Assembly: GCA_002224055.1 (NCBI GenBank)
Contig: AZLU01000391.1
Coordinates: forward strand, 1 to 22,113
Length of the DNA stretch: 22,113 bases
From: Pezizomycotina sp. ARF18
Taxonomy: Eukaryota; Ascomycota
Direction: 5' to 3'
This document shows, one piece after another, positions 11,648 to 20,674 of this stretch (its first letter is position 1; each line of letters opens with the position of its first letter). The notes below the pieces were generated by a model, which was given only the letters and a program-made list of their open reading frames with translations, had not been told where the DNA came from and ran no database searches. A program made the translations under genes and the position numbers.

Positions 11648-13664
11648 ATGGCATCACCACCCTCGATAGAGCTGTTAACATGGTCCCTGCCGAAGGAGCT
11701 GTTCTCGCGAACAGTAAGCGAGGCACCTCATCCCTCGCCTACCTCGTGGTTAACGTCGGACCGCATTTTGTTAATGGTACGTTAGGCTGGGATAAATTTG
11801 ATCTTCACATGCGGGGGCACAGGTTCGATATTCGGGTAATTGTACCGATAAAACGAGGCTAACAACCATGCAAATTTGCTTTTATAGAATAACATGTCTG
11901 CTATCCTTGCGGGCATAGCTGGTGTTCTCTGCCTTATGGTCCTAGCGTTTACAGCGCTCATTGCTACGAACAAGGAGTCGCGGAAATATCTTAATCGAGT
12001 CTCTTTCCGGCTTCTATCTATGCTTTGATATCGAATTGCATTACTCCATTGGCTATATAATATGCGTGAAGGTTAATCCAGGTGTAAGTGTTATTTTTCA
12101 TGCCAATTCTGCCTTTTTGCTTCATGATTTCAGGATTTAAGGCTAATAAGTGACATAGTTTTGGTGTGTTGCTGGCGTCTGGATGATTCAATTCTGGCTC
12201 GGCGTTACGAACTGTCTCATCATGTTCATAGCATTGAATTTATTCCTCGTTCTTGTTCATCTGAAGAATGGTATAGCACTGGAAAAATGGTACCTGGTCG
12301 GAACCATTTGCTTGAATTTAGCAACGACTCTACCACCTCGTAAGTCACTCTTTGATGATAGATAGAAAACTTTGTTTCTCGAAGCCTTCAAATGAATTTT
12401 GTTGTTCTAACTGCCATGTGCAGTCATCAAGGGGAAATACGGCTGGGATCCGATCATCAAAGTGTGCTGGTTGACGTCCAACAACGACCACAATAGGCTC
12501 ATATGGCAGTTCTGTACACAACTCATGTGGATCCTTCTTGAAGTCTTTATAACGTTGTTGGCCGCGACTGTTACTATCTGCTCGATCTACAAGCACAAAT
12601 TCACCGCCATCAAACTCCTGAAGAGCAACCAGCCAACCGATACGACGATGAAGTCTTTCAGCTCTCATCCACCTTCCGCACCAATGATGACAAAAAAAAG
12701 ACGGGTAGCAAATACAGCATCGCTCAGAAAGCGAATAGGAGTCTCCTAGGCAATAGTGACTTTAGGCGTATCATTTGGCGTATAAGTCTATATCCCATTG
12801 TCATGATCCTGATTAATGGTAAGACCTCCAAAATTCCTTTATCTTTTTGCAAGGTAAAAAATACTAATGTATCCCAAAATAAAATTTAGTGGTGATTACG
12901 GCTGCAGACATCAGGATATCCACGCCAATGGAATATACAACCGCTACGATTACGGGCTCTACGTCGTCTACTACGCTCTTTACGGGGCTCGAGGTATCTT
13001 CTACGCGGCCATAGCCTGCTGCGACCCAGCTCTCCACCGTGGCTTCAGATTATGGAGGGGAGCCCACGGATACTCTTCGAATTCCTCAGATAACCTCACC
13101 GATGGCGCCGCGGCCGAAGCCAACAAAGTTCCCGACCAATTCGTCGAAGCGAAGCAGCGCGCCCAATTCGGTGGCATCAACGTCCAAACGCAGATCACAA
13201 CTTTTATCGACAACGAGGACGAAGTCGACCCCTCGATACCTCCATGCCCATGACGCAAATACGCAACGGCCCTGCTGCGGGAGCCGTGCACACCGTTATC
13301 GGGCACGGGCAACAGGGACCTCAGATTACCCTACCGCCCGCGGCAATGCTCAGCGACCACGAAGAGCTCGACGGCTGAATGCATTACCGTCGAACATCGC
13401 GGTAACAGGCTGAGTAAGGACAAGGTACGCGTGCAGACGCGGCCGGAGCTCGCTGGCCTCGAGGGTGACGCGGAGAGCGAGTTCTCGCTCGAAGAACTAG
13501 ATGATGCTTCCACGACGCATCTTACCTTCGTCGACGCTTACGGCGACGTCACTTCGCCGCCGGCCCAGTTCAGCCGCGCTGACATCGAGGGTATAAGGCA
13601 GAGGCAGAGGCAACGGTCGATAGCGAGGAGAGAAGCTGAGCGGAAGATGAAGATGCAGATTTAA
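11648..13664 (+). CDS. Fungal seven-transmembrane G-protein-coupled receptor (Gpr1/Git3- or cAMP-receptor-like), frame-broken as read
   Basis: A plasma-membrane receptor likely to signal through a heterotrimeric G protein; the ligand is unknown. Exon 1 (11648-11776, 43 codons) joins in frame to exon 2 at 11888 (intron 11777-11887). Further introns are about 12084-12133, 12340-12423 (CTAAC branch, in-frame join) and 12819-12889 (ACTAAT). Hydrophobic segments: TM1 11894-11965, TM2 about 12003-12055, TM3 12183-12263 (ending LFLVLVHL), TM4 about 12288-12339, TM5 about 12504-12590, TM6 about 12769-12818 continuing past the intron (RIIWRISLYPIVMILIN), TM7 about 12954-13034 (YVVYYALYGARGIFYAA then CCDPAL). 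A cytoplasmic tail of roughly 200 residues follows. It is polar and charged, ending in an Arg-rich stretch (RQRQRQRSIARREAERK) before TAA. Frame breaks lie near 12020, 12640, within 12890-12950, and in the tail near 13240 and 13375. The exact subfamily cannot be settled by eye. Confidence 0.85.
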
Positions 13665-14070
13665 TACAAGATTTTTTTTCTTGTAGGCTATGCAGTAATC
13701 TGTGCCTTATTTGTTTTATATAACGCTTTGCGTTTGCGCGGGGTTCTGGGGTTTTTTTTACGCTTTATGCTTGTGAACTTTTTGCTTTTTGGGTCATGTA
13801 TACTATTTTCATGTAAAAGATCGTGTAACAGCTGTCGAGCGCGCCCAGATTCGAAATGAGAACTGACTGTTCTCGGTTCGATTTTTGAGTACTAGACTAT
13901 AGCTAAATGTAATAGTTTTTCTTAGAAAATGGGATATAATAAGGAGATATAAAACCCCTTCCGATCTATTTAATAATATAATTATGAAATACCTATATAT
14001 TCTGATCTCTGTTCAATAAACCTATATTCTACCGCGGAGAACATACAGGATATACCGATGACAGCGGATC

Positions 14071-14090
14071 GCGATATTTTAAAATATCGC
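14071..14090. repeat. 20-bp perfect palindrome
   Basis: GCGATATTTT is followed directly by AAAATATCGC, a self-complementary 20-mer with no spacer, in the AT-rich region downstream of the receptor. It could extrude as a hairpin, bind a dimeric protein or be chance in AT-rich DNA. Confidence 0.9.
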
Positions 14091-14294
14091 TACCTTGCGA
14101 GACTTAACTTGTACATAGCCCGGGCGGCGTCACGATAAAGTTAACCTCCTTCAAGTAAATATTCAAGCGCGTATTTAGGGAATATTAAAGATTTTCAGTT
14201 ATAACTAATATAATATTGCGAATAGTATTAAGTACTTAAGTAGCCAGTGATATTGACCTTGATTCCGGTCCTAAGTCTTATATAACGGGGCGAC

Positions 14295-14320
14295 TTTTTT
14301 TTTTTTTTTTTTTTTTTTTT
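14295..14320 (+). repeat. 26-base poly-T run
   Basis: An intergenic homopolymer flanked by a GGGG on each side. Confidence 0.95.
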
Positions 14321-14720
14321 GGGGCTTACTATGTTTCTCGGTAAAAATTTAGTGGTCTAGGACTCTCGGGTCAGGGGTTCAGAAAAGGTCCGGAAAACGG
14401 ATGGAACCGCGTGAAGCCCTAGAGCTCCCTTAGGCGAAATGTGGATCACGAGCCGCGTGACCCCTTGGTTTAACTGCGCAAGTTTCGAAATCAAAACTGG
14501 ATCTACGAGAACGTTACTTATATATTGCTATATCCGTCTTACAAAATACTATATCCAATTAGATAAACTGGGCGAGCTATGCCGCTGTTCTCTGGAAGTA
14601 AATAAGAAACGACACTTGGATCTTTACCCCTAAACAATCCGGGATAGAGCAAACAACGGGTCTCAGACAACGAATCTCTAATAACCCCTTAACTACCTCT
14701 ATCCACGGACCTACCTCCTG

Positions 14721-14727
14721 TATAAAT
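14721..14727 (+). promoter_or_regulatory. Possible TATA box of the esterase gene
   Basis: TATAAAT lies 41 bases before the ATG at 14768, followed by a CT-rich leader ending CTTCAACTCAAAATGG. The composition fits a filamentous-fungal core promoter, but a TATA element this near the start codon implies a very short 5' leader. Confidence 0.4.
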
Positions 14728-14767
14728 CATCTAACCTCCAGTTCCCACCGAATCTCTTCAACTCAAA

Positions 14768-15820
14768 ATGGAAGAAGAAGCTATAAAAATGGAAAGAGCT
14801 ATATCCGAGAACAAGATCGCCGTCAACGATCTGAAGAGAAAACTCGGCATCAAATCTGAGAGTGACCACGATCTCAAAAACACTGAAAAAATGGAAACCG
14901 AAACCTCATCTTTTCCCGACCTCCTAATCCACGAACCGACCTCAGAGCAACACACGCACACCCTAATTCTAATCCACGGCCGCAGCTCCAACGCGCGCAA
15001 ATTCAACCACCGCCTCTTCACACATCATACTCGCTCCTCCTTCCAACCTCATAATTTCCCGTCGTGGCGCATAGTAATGCCGTCCTCGAAGCGTATATTG
15101 TACACCCGCTTCGGCGACGTCCGGCCGCATGGTTCGATCAGTACGACTCGACGACGATTGGTTGCGGTGGAAACTCATGAAGGCCGGATTACAAGATTCC
15201 GTGGAGTACCTTAAAAGTATTATAAGGGATGAGGTGGAAATGTTAGACGGGAGGAGTGAGAATGTTGTCGTAATGGGTATTAGCATGGGGTGCGCGGTGG
15301 GCTGTGGACGTTACTTTCGTTATACGGGGATGGAGATGGAGATGGAGGTGGTAGATTGGTGGATCCGTGGGCGCGAGCGGGTGGTTACCGTTCGCGGATG
15401 AAATTGAGGAGGTACTATGGGGTTCGGAGGAATTAGAAGGGGAAGGGAGGAGAAAAAGAGAAGAGGTCAAAGTTCGTACGGAAGCTGTTGGGCGGTGGTG
15501 GTAAGCTGCGAAACAATCCGGAGGTTTTAATAAAGACGCCGGTGTTCTGGGACACGGGAAGGACAAATCATAAGGTGAAGATGCACCTCGGAAGGCGGGC
15601 GATCGATGTACTGGGCGATGCGGCGTGGGTGGATTGGAGAGAGTATGAAGGCGCTGCGGATGGAGGCCACTGGTTTAAGGAGCCGGAGGAGCTTGACGAC
15701 GTAGCGGACTTTCTAGCTGGATTGAGGGTTAGAATTGTGCGAAGTAAAGCGAAGCGTTTTGCATATTTCTGGTCGAAAGACATCATTGCCGTAAATAATA
15801 CACGCATTTTGTACATATGA
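14768..15820 (+). CDS. Acyl-protein-thioesterase/carboxylesterase-like alpha/beta hydrolase, frame-broken as read
   Basis: A serine hydrolase of the phospholipase/carboxylesterase group (Abhydrolase_2 type), probably cytosolic. Motifs in order: LILIHGRSSNARKF (about 14960-15004), RIVMPSSKRILYTRFGDVRP (about 15070-15129), DSVEYLKSIIRDE, the nucleophile elbow GISMG (15276-15290), GASGWLPFADE (about 15370-15402), GHGKD (15550-15564, likely acid residue), and GGHWF with the likely catalytic His at 15668-15670. These sit in at least four successive frames, with breaks near 15130, 15300, 15360, 15490 and 15565. No intron is needed. The first ATG gives about 41 extra Lys/Glu-rich residues; the ATG at 14891-14893 would give the more usual short N-terminus before HEPTSE. 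The final residues after FLAGLRV look like read-through, so the native stop may be earlier. Confidence 0.85.
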
Positions 15821-16557
15821 CAAGGAAGACCGGAAAGGAGTTTCATAGCATTGTTCCCTTTTCAACATAATGTTATTTTGTCGCACCATGGTTCTCCTGG
15901 AAGGCGCGGGGTTGCGATCGCGGTGATAGTGGCAGATTCAGGCCTGGGGGAATACAGCTTTCGCTTAACCTTTTTCCCTTTGTGGGCAATGAAGAAAAAA
16001 AGGCCGTATATGGGGACGGAATGCGTGTAACCCTCGGTTTGCCAATCACAGTGTCTCGATGGTTCCAAACGTAGTAAACATTACCTCCGGTACACCCTTT
16101 TAAGATAAATTGCCCCCCATGCAGGGAAACCAAAAAGGCCAGGGCTGTCCTGGCCTACTCGTTTGCATGGGACGCTTGGTTATCATGCATGCATTCTCAC
16201 GATCTTTACTTTTTTAACGAAATTTTACGGCCATTCCGATCGCTCCCGCCTTTGAATCGAGCAGTGCGGATGAGAGTGGGGAAAGGGCCGTAAGGCTACT
16301 AGTTCTGTGGTGGCAAAGTGCGGATATATATTTCCACAGCTGCCGAGCAGATTACTTCCGAAAGCGGTTTCTTTTTAGATCTGGGATTAAGGGTAAATAT
16401 TGAGAAATGAATAGAATGAACATGTGGAGAAGAAAAAAATTGCAGGCAAAAAATCAATCTCAGCACTTATCCGTGAAATCACGTAGTCAAGGTCCTGGAA
16501 ATCCGTAGCTCTATCTATGTGGTAACCTTCGTCATCGATAGAACTTGCTAGAATTTA
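15821..16557. other. Intergenic region, nothing recognised
   Basis: No open frame with a recognisable motif is present on either strand. The minus-strand frames around 15862-16133 overlap each other and show no family signature. Confidence 0.5.
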
Positions 16558-17023
16558 ATGCAGGGAGCTCAAGCATCATTATTGACAGCTTGCGGCTTCC
16601 AAAGACGGGAAGAGGAGTTAGAAGGAGGAGCAAAAACCGGTAAGCTGGACCCTTCAGAAATGTCCCTCGATTGATTTCGCTTTCTTCTCAGAACTGAAAC
16701 CTATTTCGATAGTCTGTGATGTAGCCAGGACCTATTCGAAAATCTTGGAAGTTTGTCCGTGTGCAAAATGCGACAAGAGCAGTTCGAACCTTTCAGTTAG
16801 AAATGTGATAGTAGCGGTCCGATCTAAAATGGAGGGTTTAACAAAAGATCAGCGATCAGCGATTCGTATTGAGAATCAGACGGTAGGCACAGTTGCCCAC
16901 TTTGCGGCAGCTAGGGTTTCCCGAAGGAAGCTAAGATGTTTGAGCTACAAGACAAGCATTGAGAGCTTAAAATCTGGGCGTAGTCGTCCTTTTTTTCCCC
17001 TGCGGGAACTGACGTCAGCCTAA
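16558..17023 (+). CDS. Possible small two-exon hypothetical protein (137 codons)
   Basis: ATG at 16558 opens 27 codons (16558-16638) plus one base. A 52-nt intron with GTAAGC and a pyrimidine-rich TTTCTTCTCAG end (16640-16691) then joins in phase to an open stretch that runs to the stop at 17021-17023. The product begins MQGAQASLLTACGFQRREEE, contains a small cysteine group CPCAKCD near residue 45, and has a basic C-terminal half (VSRRKLRCLSYK). No signal peptide or membrane segment is seen. I recognise no family. It is the only multi-exon model in the window that needs no frame correction. It could be a genuine orphan gene, the N-terminal remnant of a larger gene, or a chance join; the short length makes chance realistic. 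Confidence 0.35.
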
Positions 17024-18106
17024 AACAGCTAAAAGGAAAAAGAAGGTTCAGATGCTGCCTTTTTAATAAATACCACGAGGAAACTTTTGCATCTGCAGGA
17101 TAAAATTTTCTTCTTGCATTGCGTAAGACAAACAGACAGTACCCACAATGAAGCGGAGCTTTTTACGAGGATAACTACCATGACCAGCTAAGCAGACCCC
17201 CTTCTATTTTTTCACCACGGTTCAAAATGGAAACCTTTTGATGGCGCTGGAATGTCAAAATGGAGTTCAACCGAAAAGCTGCATCGCATCGGTGGAGCCG
17301 TCTCCGGTCTTACCGGACGGCGGAGAGGGGTAGAAGAAGAGAGAGGAGTTGTTTGAGTGAGACGTAGCGAGTTTGTTTCTAGAATCGCGCAATGTTCCAC
17401 AAGCGTATGATGATGAGATGGACGAGAGATTTTTCGGCAACTCTGGGTATCGAAATGAAGATGAAAGATAACGCTAGGCGGGTGAGGGACATGTGGCTTG
17501 ATCAGTAAATGTATCATCAAATAAAAAAGTGACATTCAAAAGACACCTTAAAGGTTAGTAGAAAGTAAAGAAGAGTCTTGTAAGAGAGAATTGTAAGAAG
17601 TTGTCTTCTCATCTTCGAAGCTTTTTGAGATATTTTTATAAATGAATAAAAAATACTCGTGAATTGCAGTAATAATAATATTTATTTATTTACTTTTCTA
17701 TTGCTTGTTCCCTCGTCAAGGATCGTCGTTTTTGAAGCAGATCGAATTAAATTTCCCACACCCTAAAAGAAAAGGATCGAGCCATATAAAGAAATATATA
17801 TAATACGCTTGAAAAAAGCAGTCTTTTTTAAACCCCCCCCCCCCCCTCTTTCGCAGTATAATAAATCCTCCTTTACTGCCAACTTTTTTTTCCAACTTCA
17901 TTACTCGTAAACCACTTCACTTCACCTCTTCTATCGTCTGGTATACATAGAAGAGACAGTATAGTCATATCCTCCTTCATGTTCATTAGTATCCGTCTTT
18001 TCATCGCTCTTCCTTTTTCCACGCACGACTGCTTGGTTTTGAGTTCCCTTTCCTGCAATCGTTATTCTCGGGAGTTTTACCCCGCTATATCCTTAACACG
18101 ACAATA
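17024..18106. other. Intergenic region upstream of GLC8
   Basis: No supportable gene. A minus-strand frame of 107 codons (17212-17535) has no motif. Present are a 14-C run (17833-17846) and, from about 17880 to 18106, a CT-rich leader that probably includes the GLC8 promoter and 5' UTR. Confidence 0.5.
17833..17846 (+). repeat. 14-base poly-C run
   Basis: A homopolymer directly after TTTTTTAAA, about 260 bases upstream of the GLC8 start. Confidence 0.95.
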
Positions 18107-19310
18107 ATGTCACATTCGCCTCCAGCCAGCTACAAGAACGCCGAGAGGCCTAGGGGTGAGTGACTGGACAGACTCCTTCGATAGTGTGCTGCTTTTTTCT
18201 TAAATCCTACGAGGGAGAAATACTCCGAAATATATAGTGCCCTAAAAGCTAACACTTTTCCTTTCGTGATTTCCCCTTTAGGCATTCTCAAGAACAGCTC
18301 CTTCCATGTTTCACCCCTCTCGAGCCACAAGCGTCAGCTCCGCCAGTGGTGAGCCGCAACCAGCTACACCTGATGCCACCACCAGCAGCAGGTTCAGATT
18401 CCGGACAGCGCAGCCACCTAGCGACAAAGACCTTACTATCCAAAACACGCTCCAGAATGCCGGTCGCCGACGCTCCTCTTCTGCCCTCGGTCGCACTAAT
18501 TCTTCAGGTTCCAGACGCCAATCCCTAGCTTCGCGGCAGAATTCCTCCTCTTCACAAACCGGTTCGGCAGCGCAAATTGACGCTCCCGATGCCTCCCCCG
18601 CCTCAAGTGGGATGAAGCCAACCTCTATCTCACCGAGCAGGAGAAGAGCTCCACCATGAAGATCACCGAACCAAAAACCCCTTACGCCAAGCACTACGAC
18701 CCCGCAGAGGACGAAGAGGAGCTCCAGCTGCTGGACGCGGAGAACGTAGTTGTCGACGAGCTTGATAGCCTCAAGAAGAGGACGCCGGTCTAAACCACTC
18801 CCAAATCGGTGAGAGCAGCAGCAGCGGCGGTGCGAGGGATAAAGATATTCCCGGCCTAGACATTGGGGAGCCGGAGGAGCCTATTTAGCACGTTCTCGGC
18901 TGTGCAGGAAGACGACCCGGAGGAGGACGATCGTGAAGAACGGTCGTCTAGCAGTGGCAAGCAGGTCGTCGTCGAGGACGACGGGCACCACGATGCCGAA
19001 GATGATCCGACAGAGAACGTTGAAGCGCATCAGAAATTCGTCGATCTCCGCAGGAAACATTACGAAATGAAAGATGTCAAGGAACTCTTGGGGTAAGTTC
19101 GTCTTGAAATATAATCTTCAATGGGATGGAAGTTGAAGTTGCATGCGTCCCATGGCTTTTACTAATTCGTACTTTTTTGTTCTCGCTAGACATCCCGAGA
19201 TGCTCGAAGATGACGAAGATGACGATGGTGACGTGCCAATGGATGAGAATGCGGACAATACTCCAAACGGAATCCCTCCGGTACCTCCGCTGCCTAACGG
19301 CCGAGTATAA
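18107..19310 (+). CDS. GLC8: GLC8 / protein phosphatase inhibitor 2 (IPP-2), frame-broken as read
   Basis: A regulatory subunit of type-1 protein phosphatase that modulates PP1 catalytic activity. Exon 1 (18107-18155) encodes [17 protein letters not shown]; intron 18156-18281 (CTAAC branch) joins in phase to ILKNSS, giving the PP1-binding motif GILKN. Further family marks are a Ser/Arg-rich segment with [15 protein letters not shown] (about 18438-18483), [13 protein letters not shown] (18605-18643, second PP1-contact region), [18 protein letters not shown] (TPY is the counterpart of the regulatory threonine site), [11 protein letters not shown] (about 18849-18881) and KKHYEM-like [14 protein letters not shown] (about 19051-19092). 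Intron 19093-19189 then joins in phase to [12 protein letters not shown], ending at TAA 19308-19310. Frame changes lie near 18300-18345, 18590, 18780-18800 and 18880. Splice phases and motifs are intact, so the gene was recently functional or still is. Confidence 0.92.
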
Positions 19311-20550
19311 TGGAATAGCTGCGAAAACCCCCCCCGCCGGGACACTTGAGTTGAATTCGAAGAAGGATCTCAGGTTCATTATTACTGGTCACGATCATTA
19401 TATAATATATTCTGGGTCAATTTCAATTAAAAAAAAAAAAAAAAAAGGAAATATGTCAGCAATGACTTGGATAGAGACAAGAAATCTGCTTTGTCTCCTG
19501 TACATTTTTGTTTTAATAATCGCTAGCAACAAGAGCAGGAAGATTTATTGATACATGGGTTTTCGTTTGCGTGTTCTTTTCCGTTTTTCTTCCTCTTTCT
19601 TTTTTTCCCCTTTCTACAAATACTACTGTCGCCATTCTTCACGATCCCCCGATATCCATTTCTCTTAAGTGTACTCTTGCTTCACCATCCCCCTCACCCT
19701 CACTTCTCTCCAACACTTCTTCACTATCACCACGCTCGCAGTAATCCTCACAATAAACCTCACTTTGACACCGAAGTCGAAATTTCACCTTTTCGTACAA
19801 TTGTAATCGAGACCCGATAATAGGCTGTGCATACACAAATTGAGTGGCTTAGGCCACACAAACACTACCATATTTTTTTTGTTTTCTTCTTCTCTTTGGG
19901 AGTTGGAATTATTATTTGACAGAATTTCACCAGAGCATCAAAAAGTAAATTTGAGATGACACCTCGTCTACAAGCTGCACTTCTCAAGAGTTTGCCACCC
20001 TTGCAGCAGGTTTTTATTCTTCTTATAGATCAACAACGATATATTTCCTCTACCTATACCCTCTTCTTTTGAACTGTTCGTTCTCTTATCATTACTATCA
20101 TGTCTGGATCCGGGGAATATGCTCGTGCTCTTGCTAAGAATATTTGCGAGGCCGGTTGAAAAATATTGATTCATATAACTAAGTAAAATCTTTTTCCTTT
20201 TTCCCGTAATTTGGTACCGAAAATTTAAAAAAGCAAGGATGAGACGAAAATTAAGTTGTTTTTGCTGTGTTAATGGTGCGGCGGAAGTTGCCGAAAACGC
20301 GTTCCTTAATAATTAATTAGATAGGAACTTATTTGGGGTCACACCTTTTCGTGATTCATCCGTTGGAATTCACACAGCTCCCCCAACACACAAACAGAAT
20401 ACAACAAACAAACAACTAACAATATTGCTGTTTTTTCCATCGATCTATCCATCATCAAACATCGTCATCCCGTCCATCAAAGCTATGTAATCAACACTCG
20501 AAGGAAGAAGGAAGAATATTACTCGAGTCTCACTTATTAAGTTTATCAAA
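19311..20550. other. Intergenic region between GLC8 and the last gene
   Basis: No supportable gene. It contains an 18-A run (19429-19446), CT-rich DNA at about 19570-19760, and from about 20380 a CAAA-rich then CATC-rich leader typical of a fungal 5' UTR leading to the ATG at 20551. Confidence 0.5.
19429..19446 (+). repeat. 18-base poly-A run
   Basis: An uninterrupted A run about 120 bases past the GLC8 stop. It is genomic, not a transcript tail, since unrelated sequence continues beyond it. Confidence 0.95.
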
Positions 20551-20634
20551 ATGGACTCAAATCAGGAGGAGTCCCTGGACTTCCACGGGCTGCAGGCGTT
20601 GATGTACACGGACCCGCCGTGAGTGTTCCTCATT

Positions 20635-20674
<40 letters not shown>

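Larger units (their letters stand above)
13665..14767. other. Intergenic region between receptor and esterase
   Basis: AT-rich receptor 3' flank, a 20-bp palindrome (14071-14090), a 26-T run (14295-14320) and the esterase promoter. A 64-codon open frame at 14439-14633 has no recognised similarity and is not called. Confidence 0.5.

Noticed and set aside
13870-13890. GGTTCGATT resembling a tRNA T-loop
   Set aside because: The flanking bases do not form an acceptor stem, D-arm or anticodon arm.
18311-18694. Minus-strand open frame of 127 codons
   Set aside because: It is antisense to the GLC8 second exon, whose identity is firm.
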